Of a stretch of DNA of 64,000 bases, positions 1 through 8,350 are shown piece by piece. Source of the stretch: Nonlabens agnitus (GTDB lineage Bacteria > Bacteroidota > Bacteroidia > Flavobacteriales > Flavobacteriaceae); the NCBI RefSeq assembly GCF_002994045.1, contig NZ_MQUC01000003.1, positions 658,501-722,500 of the forward strand. Reading direction: 5' to 3'. The notes beneath the pieces are model-generated. The model was not told the origin of the DNA. It saw nothing but the letters and a program-made list of their open reading frames with translations, and did not search any database. Every line of letters begins with the position of its first letter. Within the stretch, counting starts at the first letter, position 1. The position numbers and the translations under genes are program-made.

Positions 1-153
1 ACTGTTACTGGTGATGGTGTCAATTTCTGACTGTGCTAATGAGATCGCTTTCGCGAAAGCGGACTCAAAATGAGCCTCTTCAATCACGGCAAACGGTGCC
101 GTTTGAAAAGGCGTTTCAAACGTCTGTAATAGGGGATTGTTTTCTTTACTCAT
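1..153 (-). CDS. M3 family metallopeptidase (Dcp/oligopeptidase A type), N-terminal fragment
   Basis: The first 51 codons of a gene that runs off the left edge of the window. The product begins MSKENNPLLQTF and continues with FETPFQTAPF and EEAHFESAFAKAI, a pattern I recognise from the start of M3 zinc peptidases (peptidyl-dipeptidase Dcp / oligopeptidase A), which cut short peptides in the cytoplasm or periplasm. No signal peptide is visible. The zinc site (HExxH) lies outside the window, so the family call rests on the N-terminus only. The ATG is at 153-151. The CGCTTTCGCGAAAGCG palindrome at 46-61 lies inside the reading frame and encodes the SAFAKA stretch. Confidence 0.65.
   Translation of the reverse strand, partial: MSKENNPLLQTFETPFQTAPFAVIEEAHFESAFAKAISLAQSEIDTITSNS
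46..61. repeat. CGCTTTCGCGAAAGCG palindrome, inside M3 peptidase gene
   Basis: Perfect 16-bp copy. It is read on the minus strand as SAFAKA in the peptidase N-terminus. Flanks extend it partly (GAT on the left, GACTC on the right). Confidence 0.95.
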
Positions 154-227
154 GGTCGTAAAAGTACGAGCCAGAGGTCTAAGGTTTTATAGGGATTTGT
201 TAAATACTTTCACATTTTTTGGCAATT

Positions 228-467
228 TTAAAGGATAAAATGACCATATGCGAAAAATACTACACCTGACACCACATGAATCCAACCTAAATAATTGATA
301 TCCTTCGTGGTAAACTGGCGATTGATAATGATGGACATGATGATATGAATGGCACCAACCGTCAAAAAATGCCACTTTACAAAATGATGTAATTGGAACT
401 CATAGATCAACCAGATCACAGTCAAACTTATCATGATAATCGAGCTGTAGAGAAAAGGTTTACTCAT
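228..467 (-). CDS. small integral membrane protein, unknown
   Basis: 79 residues, nearly all hydrophobic, with two or three membrane-spanning stretches (about 8-25, 31-47 and 58-77). The only charged or polar parts are short loops such as [11 protein letters not shown] do not recognise a family. Its ATG (467-465) overlaps the end of purE by eight bases, so it is probably translationally coupled to purE and co-transcribed with it. An overlapping reading frame in the same region has no such features. The main alternative is that it is not expressed, but the composition and coupling argue for a real gene. Confidence 0.6.
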   Translation of the reverse strand: MSKPFLYSSIIMISLTVIWLIYEFQLHHFVKWHFLTVGAIHIIMSIIINRQFTTKDINYLGWIHVVSGVVFFAYGHFIL

Positions 468-954
468 GAGAACGCATATGCGCTGCAGCGTCTGTCACCT
501 TTTTCTTCAACGTTTCCTTATAGTCCACGATACGATCGCGGATATCTTCTTGCGTGGCGCCTAAGATTTGGGCAGCTAGAATACCTGCGTTTTTGGCACC
601 GTTAAGTGCCACAGTCGCAACTGGAACGCCACCAGGCATTTGCAAAATGGAAAGAACACTATCCCAACCATCTATGGAATTACTAGACTTAACGGGAACA
701 CCTATAACTGGTAATGGAGACAGGCTGGCTACCATTCCAGGCAAGTGTGCTGCACCGCCAGCACCTGCGATGATAACAGCAATACCGCGATTGTGGGCGT
801 TTTTACCAAAATCAAACATTTTTTCTGGCGTACGATGGGCACTAACCACATCTACAACCGTTTCTATCTGTAACTCTTTGAGGACGTCGATGGCGTCCTG
901 CATCACTGGCAGGTCGCTCATTGATCCCATGATGATGGCAACTTTCTTATTCAT
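460..954 (-). CDS. purE: N5-carboxyaminoimidazole ribonucleotide mutase
   Basis: 164 residues, the usual length for a class I PurE. It converts N5-CAIR to CAIR in de novo purine synthesis in the cytoplasm. Family motifs are all present: GSMSD near residue 10 (phosphate binding), SAHRTP near 40 (the catalytic histidine loop), and [12 protein letters not shown] near 63-74. The start is ATG at 954-952. The partner purK, often next to purE, is not adjacent here: the next gene upstream (msrB) is on the other strand and a small membrane protein lies downstream. Confidence 0.95.
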   Translation of the reverse strand: MNKKVAIIMGSMSDLPVMQDAIDVLKELQIETVVDVVSAHRTPEKMFDFGKNAHNRGIAVIIAGAGGAAHLPGMVASLSPLPVIGVPVKSSNSIDGWDSVLSILQMPGGVPVATVALNGAKNAGILAAQILGATQEDIRDRIVDYKETLKKKVTDAAAHMRSHE

Positions 955-1082
955 ATGACAAAAATAGCATTTTGCTGGATTACACCACAGCAGATTTGAG
1001 CTCGTCCCAAGTTAAGGCAGATTAACATTGTACCAACAGTGTATGGAACAGTTGTGGATTAACTTTATAAAAAATATTAAAG

Positions 1083-1613
1083 ATGATCAAGAATGTAATT
1101 TTAGGAATGCTTGCGGTTGCAGCAGTTTCCTGTAAATCAAATGCACAAGACAAGCCAACGGAAGAAACCGCGATGGCGTCCAACGAACAACAAGCTTATA
1201 AAGTCTCCAAAACTGAGGCTCAATGGGAAGCTATATTAACTCCAGAAGAGTTTGAAGTCTTGCGCAAAGCAGGAACCGAACGACCATTCACTAGTCCGCT
1301 AAATGATGAAACCAGTCCAGGAACCTTAATTTGCGCAGCATGTTATGCTCCACTATATGATAATGCGCATAAATTCAAATCAGGTACAGGATGGCCTAGT
1401 TATGACCGCGCGATGGACGGTGCTATCGTTTTAGACAGCGATATGAAAATAGGGTACAAAAGAGATGAAGCTAAATGTGCTACCTGTGGTAGTCACTTAG
1501 GTCATATTTTTAACGATGGACCTCAAGAAACCACTGGAAAGAGACATTGTATCAATGGTGTGGCTTTGGATTTTGTTCCAGAAGGACAGCCATTACCAGA
1601 ACTTAGAAAATAA
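1083..1613 (+). CDS. msrB: peptide-methionine (R)-S-oxide reductase, exported lipoprotein form
   Basis: 176 residues. It reduces methionine-R-sulfoxide in damaged proteins. The N-terminus (MIKNVILGMLAVAAVSC) is a lipoprotein signal with the lipid-modified cysteine at 17, so the enzyme should sit in the periplasm or outer membrane. The SelR/MsrB domain covers about 45-170, with two zinc CxxC pairs (C84/C87 and C132/C135) and the catalytic cysteine in RHCING (C156). A second, cytoplasmic msrB follows after nine bases, so the two probably form one transcript that protects two compartments. Confidence 0.93.
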   Translation: MIKNVILGMLAVAAVSCKSNAQDKPTEETAMASNEQQAYKVSKTEAQWEAILTPEEFEVLRKAGTERPFTSPLNDETSPGTLICAACYAPLYDNAHKFKSGTGWPSYDRAMDGAIVLDSDMKIGYKRDEAKCATCGSHLGHIFNDGPQETTGKRHCINGVALDFVPEGQPLPELRK

Positions 1614-1622
1614 TCTATAACG

Positions 1623-1997
1623 ATGACTGAAGAAGAATATAAAAGCAAATTGACGCCAGAGCAATATCATGTTTTACGTGAGAAAGGTACTGAGCGTCCT
1701 TTTACTGGAGAATACAATACTCATTATGAAGACGGTGTTTATAGTTGCGCCGCGTGCGGTAATGAATTATACAAATCTGAAGCTAAGTTTGACAGCGGTT
1801 GCGGCTGGCCATCATTTGATGATGAGATAGAAGGAGCCATTGAACGCAAACGCGACTCTACTCACGGCATGATACGTACGGAAATCTTATGCGCCAACTG
1901 TGGCAGCCATTTGGGTCATGTTTTTAACGATGGACCGACAAATACTGGAATCAGACATTGTGTGAATAGCTTGTGTCTGGACTTTGAGAAGAAGTAA
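1623..1997 (+). CDS. msrB: peptide-methionine (R)-S-oxide reductase, cytoplasmic form
   Basis: 124 residues with no signal peptide, hence cytoplasmic. It has the same MsrB fold as its upstream neighbour: zinc cysteines C42/C45 and C90/C93, the GWPSF substrate loop, and catalytic C113 in RHCVNS. It begins nine bases after the exported paralogue and is followed by a hairpin terminator, so the pair is a two-gene operon. The proteins differ enough that this is not a recent duplication. Confidence 0.93.
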   Translation: MTEEEYKSKLTPEQYHVLREKGTERPFTGEYNTHYEDGVYSCAACGNELYKSEAKFDSGCGWPSFDDEIEGAIERKRDSTHGMIRTEILCANCGSHLGHVFNDGPTNTGIRHCVNSLCLDFEKK

Positions 1998-2029
1998 TCT
2001 AACTAAAGCCTAAGCTGAAATCAAATTTA

Positions 2030-2055
2030 AAAGTCTCAATTCGTTGGGGCTTTTT
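2030..2055 (+). terminator. terminator after msrB pair
   Basis: AAAGTCTC (2030-2037) pairs with GGGGCTTT (2046-2053), two of the pairs being G-T, with an eight-base loop and a T run after the stem. Confidence 0.7.
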
Positions 2056-2096
2056 TTGTTGCAATTGGGAATGTTACGAATTATATGATTCCTGTT

Positions 2097-2171
2097 TCGA
2101 GCTGCAGTCGAGAAAAGGAATTTGTTCGAAATAATGATTGTAAATCAAACCATATCTCGACTGCCGCTCGA
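2097..2171. repeat. inverted pair of TCGAG..GCAGTCGAGA REP-like units
   Basis: TCGAGCTGCAGTCGAGA (2097-2113) and its near-perfect inverse TCTCGACTGCCGCTCGA (2155-2171) face each other across 41 bases, with one mismatch. Each unit is itself partly palindromic. The layout is that of a REP doublet, a class of repeat that I recall being common between flavobacterial genes. It lies between the msrB terminator and a broken lipoprotein gene. Confidence 0.7.
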
Positions 2172-2219
2172 TACTGGTTTATAAGATTTAGTTCAAACCT
2201 GGAGCTGGCGGTGGCGGAA

Positions 2220-2864
2220 CTATAAAAGAAAACTCATTGAACATAAGCGAAGTGAGTTATTGGATTTAAACTCATCTAATTGACTTTGATTAGCTTTAGA
2301 AATAGCTAATTGAAACTTCCTTTCAAATTCATTTTCTATATATGCAGTGTAACAAATAATAATGGTTGACAATATTTCTCTTAATTCATTGGCGGTAATA
2401 CCATCGTGAGATTTAAAGACAATAAAAAAATGCGCTTTAACATCTGTGTTTTCTTCGAAAAACTCTTTGCTCTTTGAAAAGATTTCGGTTTTATCTATTT
2501 TCCTTTGATCCAATATAACTTCGCTGCCAAAAGTTTCTAGGCGTAAAGTTTTCCAATGGGCTGCTGGTGGAAATTCATAACAAAATTCTAGAGCAACACT
2601 TTGAATTACTATGTTTCCAATGTCGTAATTAAAATGGAATACATCAAAACAGTCTTGTTGAGTGTAATCATTTATTATTTCAAATACTTTATCTATACTA
2701 TACGTGGCAGGAAAATCAAAAGTTGGCACTAAGCTATCATGGTTCTTCTACAAATAGGACTGATAATCAAAAGAATCTTTTCCAGAATCTGTAGAAGTAT
2801 CTTCATGTATACAACTAGAAAACGACAGCATAAATAGCAAGGAATAAAGTATAGTTTTAATCAT
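2220..2864 (-). pseudogene. lipoprotein gene interrupted by an in-frame TAG
   Basis: A start at 2864 gives MIKTILYSLLFMLSFSSC, a lipoprotein signal with cysteine 18, and runs 38 residues to a TAG at 2750-2748. The same frame then stays open for another 176 codons to 2220. Its second part would start with a GTG at 2729 (PTFDFPATYSIDKVFEII...) and has a sensible, mixed composition but no signal of its own. The simplest reading is one lipoprotein of about 214 residues broken by a single nonsense change. Otherwise there are two genes: a 38-residue lipoprotein and a 169-residue cytoplasmic protein. I recognise no domain in either part. Confidence 0.65.
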
Positions 2865-2903
2865 AAAAAGCAATCATCAATATTGATGCCGTCGGCAGAC
2901 TGT

Positions 2904-4040
2904 TTAAGAATTCCACTCTGGTAAATCTTCCATCCAGACTTTCATCTTGGTCTTTTTCTGGATGACTCGCATGTGGAGTGCTTCGTCTGGAGTGACTAGC
3001 GAGATGACCGTTCCTGGATTTTCTGCGCGGCCGGTTCTTCCAATGCGGTGGATGTAATCTTTAGGTGATCTAGGCAATTCGTAATTGATGACGTATCGTA
3101 AGAAATCTATATCAATACCACGAGAAAGCAAATCAGTTGTGACTAGGCAGCGCACCTCGCTATCAGCATCTTTGAATTCGTTGAGGTGTGATTGTCTTGT
3201 TCCTTGAGCTTTTTTACCGTGAATAGCTTTAGAAGTAATACCGTTTGTGTTGAGCTTGTCGTTGACATGTTCCACTTGATAGGTAGAGGAGCAGAATATC
3301 AACACTTGCTGCATCTCGTGCTTCTCAATAAGATGTCTTAATAAAACTCCTTTCTTTTCTTCGGTGACTCGGTAGCCCAATTGTTTGATGTTGGAAAGAT
3401 CCTCTTCAGGAACTTGAACATCAATGACCACTGGGTCCTTGAGTAAGTTTTCCTTTATCTCTGTGACTTGGTTAGAAAGCGTTGCAGAGAATAACAGCGT
3501 TTGTTTTTTAGTAGGAAGCCTATTAAAAATAAGATCCATTTCTGCTTGAAATCCAGCAGATAGCATTTTATCAGCCTCATCCAATACCAGGATTTTAGTC
3601 TTGGCAATCTTTACCGCATTCTTCTCGATCAATTCCAATAGACGTCCTGGAGTAGCTACTAGAATGTCCACGGTGTTCATCTTCATCATTTGCGGATTGA
3701 TGCTCACACCACCATAAACCGCCATCGTGATCAGTGGGTTTTTCAAAGCTTTTGAGAATAAAATGATTGTCTCACTTACCTGTACGGCAAGCTCGCGGGT
3801 AGGTACCATGACCAGCGCTTGAATCTCTCTATTTTCTGATCGCTTATTCTGTAAGCGGTCGAGTAGTGGCAGCACGTAGGCTAGAGTCTTTCCAGAACCC
3901 GTTTTAGCAATTCCCATAACGTCCTTTCCCTCCAGAATAGGCGCGATGACCTGTTCTTGAATAGGAGTTGGACTGGCAAATTGGTTTTTCTCCAGTTGGC
4001 TAAGTAGTGCACTGGAAAGCTTGAGATCTTGAAAAGTCAT
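2904..4040 (-). CDS. DEAD-box ATP-dependent RNA helicase
   Basis: 378 residues, the two RecA-like domains with almost no C-terminal tail. It unwinds RNA duplexes in the cytoplasm, probably in ribosome assembly or RNA turnover. Motifs in order: Q motif (FASPTPIQ, 21-28), Walker A AKTGSGKT (45-52), PTREL (80-84), TPGR, DEAD (154-157), SAT (185-187), and HRIGRTGR near 335. RhlE-like proteins usually carry a basic tail that is missing here, so the exact subfamily is open. Start ATG at 4040. Confidence 0.93.
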   Translation of the reverse strand: MTFQDLKLSSALLSQLEKNQFASPTPIQEQVIAPILEGKDVMGIAKTGSGKTLAYVLPLLDRLQNKRSENREIQALVMVPTRELAVQVSETIILFSKALKNPLITMAVYGGVSINPQMMKMNTVDILVATPGRLLELIEKNAVKIAKTKILVLDEADKMLSAGFQAEMDLIFNRLPTKKQTLLFSATLSNQVTEIKENLLKDPVVIDVQVPEEDLSNIKQLGYRVTEEKKGVLLRHLIEKHEMQQVLIFCSSTYQVEHVNDKLNTNGITSKAIHGKKAQGTRQSHLNEFKDADSEVRCLVTTDLLSRGIDIDFLRYVINYELPRSPKDYIHRIGRTGRAENPGTVISLVTPDEALHMRVIQKKTKMKVWMEDLPEWNS

Positions 4041-4143
4041 ATAATAAGGTAAAGCTGCAAAGGTACAGCCTTAAGATGCTAAACCTTTATTAAGATCGTA
4101 GCCTCAAGCCAGACGGCTTGAAGATCCGTTGTAATTTAGATTC

Positions 4144-4788
4144 ATGTCTACTACAAAACTTCCTGCCAGCTATTACCAGCACGACGATGTGGTATTCCTT
4201 GCCAAAGATCTAATAGGCAAAACCATCGTCTCCATGGTGGACGATCAACGTACCAGCGCCATCATTACAGAAACCGAAGCCTATCGAGGTGTAGGCGACA
4301 AGGCTTGCCATGCCCATCTGGGTAGATTTACAGATCGCACTAAAATCATGTATGAAACCGGCGGCGTAGCATATGTCTATCTATGCTATGGCATTCACAA
4401 CCTTTTCAACATTATTACAAATACGAACGAGCAGGCAGACGCGATTCTCATTCGCGCTGTGGAACCTGTCGATGGTATTGATGTGATGCTGGCGCGTCGT
4501 GGCAAGTCAACCGTGGACAAGACTTTGACCTCAGGACCTGGAAATTTCAGTAAGGCTTTTGGGTTGGATCGATCGCATTATGGTGCAGATCTGACCGGTG
4601 ATACGGTGTGGATTGCTTCGACTCCGATCACTTCGACTCCGCTCAGTGACCTCGCTTCGACGCCGCTCAATTACCGCAGTGAGCAGATAACTACCAGTAA
4701 AAGAATAGGGATTGATTATGCCGAGGAAGACAAGGATTTGCCGTGGCGATTCTATCTCAACACTTCAAAATTTGTGAGCAAACGCTAG
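4144..4788 (+). CDS. mpg: 3-methyladenine DNA glycosylase (AAG/MPG family)
   Basis: 214 residues. It excises alkylated and deaminated purines in base-excision repair. Typical features are LIGK near 23, ITETEAYRG near 40-48 (catalytic Glu and nearby Tyr), YVYLCYGIHNLFNI near 78-91, ILIRAVEP, and SGPGN. Residues of about 159-179 (STPITSTPLSDLASTPLNY) are encoded by a triplicated TTCGACTCC/GCCGCTCA-type sequence at 4617-4672. It looks like an inserted repeat in a surface region just before the final strand block (SKRIGID). Confidence 0.92.
   Translation: MSTTKLPASYYQHDDVVFLAKDLIGKTIVSMVDDQRTSAIITETEAYRGVGDKACHAHLGRFTDRTKIMYETGGVAYVYLCYGIHNLFNIITNTNEQADAILIRAVEPVDGIDVMLARRGKSTVDKTLTSGPGNFSKAFGLDRSHYGADLTGDTVWIASTPITSTPLSDLASTPLNYRSEQITTSKRIGIDYAEEDKDLPWRFYLNTSKFVSKR
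4617..4672. repeat. short tandem TTCGACTCCG-type repeats inside mpg
   Basis: Three diverged copies of a roughly 16-20 base unit (CTTCGACTCCGATCA, CTTCGACTCCGCTCAG, CTTCGACGCCGCTCAA). They stay in frame and encode STP-rich sequence. Confidence 0.65.
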
Positions 4789-4889
4789 TCGTTTTACTGG
4801 ATGCTTCTGCCATCTTCGGCAAAAAAATGTCAGGTTGTCATTTGTATTGCTTTGGTACTCGATTTGACCATTGAGGATGAAGGCGTTCC

Positions 4890-4905
4890 CGCTTTCGCGA
4901 AAGCG
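4890..4905. repeat. CGCTTTCGCGAAAGCG palindrome, upstream of htpG
   Basis: Perfect copy 35 bases before the htpG start codon, the only intergenic copy this close to a start codon. Confidence 0.95.
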
Positions 4906-4940
4906 TACTTAAACACAAACTTTAAAACACAATACATCAT

Positions 4941-6830
4941 ATGTCACAACAAGGAAAGATTAATGTAGCGGTGGAGAATATTTTCCCGCTCATCAAAAAA
5001 TTCTTATACAGCGATCACGAGATTTTCCTGCGCGAGCTGGTTTCTAACGCCACAGATGCGACCCTTAAATTGAAACACCTGGCCATGATAGGCGAGGCTA
5101 ATGTAGAGTTGGGCGACCAACAGATTGAGGTGAAAATCAACAAAGAAGATGGAACGTTACATATTATAGACCAAGGTCTAGGTATGACTGAGGATGAGGT
5201 GCAGAAGTATATCAACGACATTGCATTCTCTGGTGCCGAGGAGTTCCTTGAAAAATATAAGGACAGCGCCAAAGATAGTGGGATTATAGGACATTTTGGT
5301 CTAGGATTCTATTCTGCTTTTATGGTGGCTGATAAAGTAGAAATCATCACGAAGTCTTATAAAGACGAGCCAGCAGTACACTGGAGCTGTGATGGATCTC
5401 CTAACTATACGATTGAACCGGCAGAGAAAGAACACTTTGGTACAGAGATCATCTTGCATATAAGCGATGACGAGAAGGAGTTTCTTGAGGAGAGTAAGAT
5501 ACGCGAGCTGTTGACCAAGTACAACAAGTTCATGCCAGTGCCTATCAAGTTTGGTACAAAAACCGAAACTCTTGAAAAGCCAGAAGGAGCCAAAAAAGAT
5601 GACCCAGCACCTACTAAGGAAGTGGACAACATCATCAACAATCCAAATCCAGCCTGGACAAAACAACCTACTGAACTAGAAGATAAAGACTACAAAGACT
5701 TCTACCGCGAGTTATACCCTATGCAGTTTGAAGAGCCGTTGTTCCACATTCACTTGAATGTTGACTATCCATTCAACCTGACAGGAATATTGTACTTCCC
5801 TAAGATGACTGCAGATCTTAACGTGCAAAAGGATCGCATCCAGTTATATCAAAATCAGGTATTTGTCACAGATAATGTGGAAGGCATCGTACCAGAATTC
5901 CTGACCATGTTGCGCGGTGTGATTGATAGCCCAGACATACCATTGAACGTTTCCAGATCCTATTTACAGGCAGATGGTGCCGTGAAAAAGATATCAAGCT
6001 ACATCACCCGTAAAGTAGCCGATAAGTTGAAGTCTTTATTTAATGAAGACCGTGCTGCATTTGAGGAGAAATGGAACGACATCAAGATCGTTATTGAATA
6101 CGGTATGTTGAGCGAGGATAAGTTCTTTGAAAAGTCTGATGCCTTTGCATTGTATCCAACAGTTGATGGTTCATTCTGCACTTGGGATGAGTTGATGGAG
6201 AAAATCAAGCCAGCCCAGACGGACAAGGATGGTAAGACGGTTGTTCTATATGCTTCTAATAAAGAGGCACAGCATAGTTATCTTGCTTCCGCGAAAGCGA
6301 AAGGATATGAAGTCCTATTGCTAGATTCTCCTATCGTATCACACTTGATGCAAAAGCTGGAGCAATCTAAGGAGAACGTCACTTTTGCCCGAGTAGATGC
6401 AGATAGTGTTGATAATCTGATCAAGAAAGAAGAAGAGCAAATCTCTAAGCTTTCTGACGACGAGAAAGAAACTTTGAAGAAGAGCATTACAGAAACCATA
6501 GCAGACACCAGCTATAACGTGCAGGTTGAAGCCATGAGTAGTGATAGTGCGCCATTCATGATTACGCAACCAGAATTCATGCGTCGTATGAAAGAGATGC
6601 AGGCTACAGGTGGTGGCGGTATGATGGGCTTTGGTAACATGCCAGACATGTATAATCTTGTGGTAAATGCAAATCACGAATTGATTCAAGAGATCATGGC
6701 AACAAAAACTGCCAAGAAAAAAGAGCGACTGATCAAACAATCGGTTGATCTTGCAAAGCTTTCCCAAGGATTACTGAAAGGTGAAGCCTTGACAGAATTT
6801 GTGAACAGAAGCTATGAGTTGATTAAGTAA
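4941..6830 (+). CDS. htpG: Hsp90-family molecular chaperone HtpG
   Basis: 629 residues. It is an ATP-dependent chaperone acting as a cytoplasmic dimer. The GHKL ATPase comes first: FLRELVSNATDA (about 28-39), DQGLGMT, and GHFGLGFYSAFMVAD (116-130). The middle domain has the arginine-bearing stretch LNVSRSYLQ near 337, and the C-terminal dimerisation domain follows. Residues near 449 (ASAKAK) are encoded by a diverged copy of the local palindrome. A strong terminator follows, so it appears monocistronic. Start ATG at 4941. Confidence 0.97.
   Translation: MSQQGKINVAVENIFPLIKKFLYSDHEIFLRELVSNATDATLKLKHLAMIGEANVELGDQQIEVKINKEDGTLHIIDQGLGMTEDEVQKYINDIAFSGAEEFLEKYKDSAKDSGIIGHFGLGFYSAFMVADKVEIITKSYKDEPAVHWSCDGSPNYTIEPAEKEHFGTEIILHISDDEKEFLEESKIRELLTKYNKFMPVPIKFGTKTETLEKPEGAKKDDPAPTKEVDNIINNPNPAWTKQPTELEDKDYKDFYRELYPMQFEEPLFHIHLNVDYPFNLTGILYFPKMTADLNVQKDRIQLYQNQVFVTDNVEGIVPEFLTMLRGVIDSPDIPLNVSRSYLQADGAVKKISSYITRKVADKLKSLFNEDRAAFEEKWNDIKIVIEYGMLSEDKFFEKSDAFALYPTVDGSFCTWDELMEKIKPAQTDKDGKTVVLYASNKEAQHSYLASAKAKGYEVLLLDSPIVSHLMQKLEQSKENVTFARVDADSVDNLIKKEEEQISKLSDDEKETLKKSITETIADTSYNVQVEAMSSDSAPFMITQPEFMRRMKEMQATGGGGMMGFGNMPDMYNLVVNANHELIQEIMATKTAKKKERLIKQSVDLAKLSQGLLKGEALTEFVNRSYELIK
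6284..6299. repeat. diverged palindrome copy inside htpG
   Basis: TGCTTCCGCGAAAGCG, two mismatches to the consensus, read as ASAKA. It could be chance convergence in this gene. Confidence 0.5.
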
Positions 6831-6852
6831 TACTGCTCATTTTGTTTTATTG

Positions 6853-6879
6853 AAAAGCCCTCATTTTGAGGGCTTTTTT
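6853..6879 (+). terminator. htpG terminator
   Basis: AAAGCCCTCA / TGAGGGCTTT stem with a short T loop, followed by a T run. Confidence 0.9.
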
Positions 6880-6946
6880 ATGAAATTCATTTAAAATTGA
6901 ATATAGTATAAAAGATGTTATAAGGTTAAGAATAAGACAGATTCAT

Positions 6947-7303
6947 TTCACAATTGTTTATAAGTTTCAATAGCCTCAACGTTGTTTATCAGACTATTTT
7001 GCTTTAACATAAAATTAACAACTGTTAACAATGCGTTGATTTTACGGTACTTGTAAGTTTTAATTGTAGTACCTTTCATACGCTGCTTTTTATCGATTCC
7101 TTTTATAAAACATTTATTCCTATTTATATTTACCTAACTCGACAAAACAAGTTCCCATTTCGTTTAGAGCTTGGTAAATTCCCTTTTTACCAGAATTATT
7201 CCCCTAAATAACCTTTTGAAATTCCCCTTGATTAAATCAGACGCGTAAGGTCTGTATTTAGTGGCTCATAGTTGTGTATTTATTAATTCTAAATATTTTA
7301 ATT
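6947..7303 (+). promoter_or_regulatory. curlin leader A: upstream box, promoter and structured 5' leader
   Basis: This is one of three matching upstream regions of curlin genes. TTCACAATTGTTTA (6947-6960) lies 357 bases before the start codon. A TATATTTA -7 type box is at 7125-7132. A hairpin is formed by TGGTAAA (7172-7178) and TTTACCA (7186-7192). The last 63 bases (7241-7303), beginning GCGTAAGGTCTGTATT, are almost identical to the other copies and run straight into the ATG. No good -33 box is visible, which would suit a promoter that needs an activator. Confidence 0.75.
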
Positions 7304-8341
7304 ATGAAACGAATAATTCTAAGTGCAGCAGCACTAATGTTTGGAGCGGTAGCTCTCGGTCAAACCAATGACAGTAATGTTACTCAAACGGGTACAGACC
7401 ATGTAGCCACTGTAACGCAAGCAGGAACCACTAACGATAGTGATGTAGTTCAAAATGGTGCTTCAAACCAAGCGCTGGTAGAACAGTTAGGAGCTTCTAA
7501 CATTTCATTGGTAGACCAGGCAGATGGCGATTTAGGTGAAAACGCTAATAGTGAGGCTTCTGTATTCCAAGATGGGTCAGGTAACGACTCTGATGTTCTT
7601 CAAAGAGGTGATGATCAGATCGCGTTAATAGTTCAGGTTGGAACTGGTAACATGTCAGCTACGGAACAGTATGGATCTTCAAACTATGCTGACGTAGACC
7701 AGAATGGTACCGGCAATGATTCTTATATTTTTCAGTCCGGTAGTGCTGGAAATATAGAGCCGAATAATGAAGCATATGTTTTCCAGGATGGGACTTCAAA
7801 CGATGCAGATACTTATCAACAAGGTGAAACCAATATTTCTAGAATCAATCAAGTAGGTACTTTGAACACTGCTCTGACTTATCAAGGAAGATTTTTTGGT
7901 GGAAGTGTTGAAAACAATGAAAGTTACGTCAATCAAAATGGAGACGGCAACACATCGGACGTATATCAATTGGATCAAATAGGTGGAATGGATAATTTAT
8001 CAACTGTTGATCAATCAGGAGCTGACCATTATTCCTTTGTACAGCAAGAAGCTAGTGGTAACACTGCTGATATTGATCAGTTAGGGGCTAATAATGAATC
8101 ATTTTCTTACCAGATAGGAGTAGACAATACTTCAGTAGTTTTTCAAGATGGTCAAGGCAATACTTCATTAGTGAGACAAGGTACTTTTGGGCCATTAGGA
8201 TTTAGTGATGGTAGTGAATCTTCAGTTTCTCAATTAGGAGATTTTAATACAAGTGATGTTAGACAATACGGCAATAATCATATCAGCTCTGTAAGTCAGA
8301 ATGGAGCGGGAAATACTGCTACAGTTACTCAAAACAATTAA
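7304..8341 (+). CDS. large curlin-repeat protein (CsgA-like fibre subunit) 1
   Basis: 345 residues from the ATG at 7304. An upstream GTG at 7274 is in frame, but all paralogues start at MK(R/K). Signal peptide MKRIILSAAALMFGAVALGQ, then an array of curlin-type units of about 11 residues (pattern N-x-S/A-x-V-x-Q-x-G) to the last residue, ending TVTQNN. E. coli CsgA has five 22-residue repeats in 131 residues in total, so this is nearly three times as long. It should be exported through CsgG and polymerise into extracellular amyloid. The next curlin gene starts nine bases later. The repeats are asparagine-, aspartate- and glutamine-rich with almost no lysine. Confidence 0.9.
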   Translation: MKRIILSAAALMFGAVALGQTNDSNVTQTGTDHVATVTQAGTTNDSDVVQNGASNQALVEQLGASNISLVDQADGDLGENANSEASVFQDGSGNDSDVLQRGDDQIALIVQVGTGNMSATEQYGSSNYADVDQNGTGNDSYIFQSGSAGNIEPNNEAYVFQDGTSNDADTYQQGETNISRINQVGTLNTALTYQGRFFGGSVENNESYVNQNGDGNTSDVYQLDQIGGMDNLSTVDQSGADHYSFVQQEASGNTADIDQLGANNESFSYQIGVDNTSVVFQDGQGNTSLVRQGTFGPLGFSDGSESSVSQLGDFNTSDVRQYGNNHISSVSQNGAGNTATVTQNN

Positions 8342-8350
8342 AAATATCTC

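Noticed and set aside
554..958. 134-codon open frame antisense to purE
   Set aside because: It lies wholly opposite a well-supported gene, and its composition is typical of an antisense shadow.
5301..5666. 121-codon frame antisense to htpG
   Set aside because: Shadow of a highly conserved coding region.
6284..6299. treating the htpG copy as certain evidence for palindrome insertion
   Set aside because: Two mismatches, and the encoded ASAKAK is plausible for HtpG by itself; kept only as a weak copy.
7274..7303. upstream GTG start for curlin 1
   Set aside because: It lies in the conserved leader; the paralogues all begin at the MKR/MKK position.
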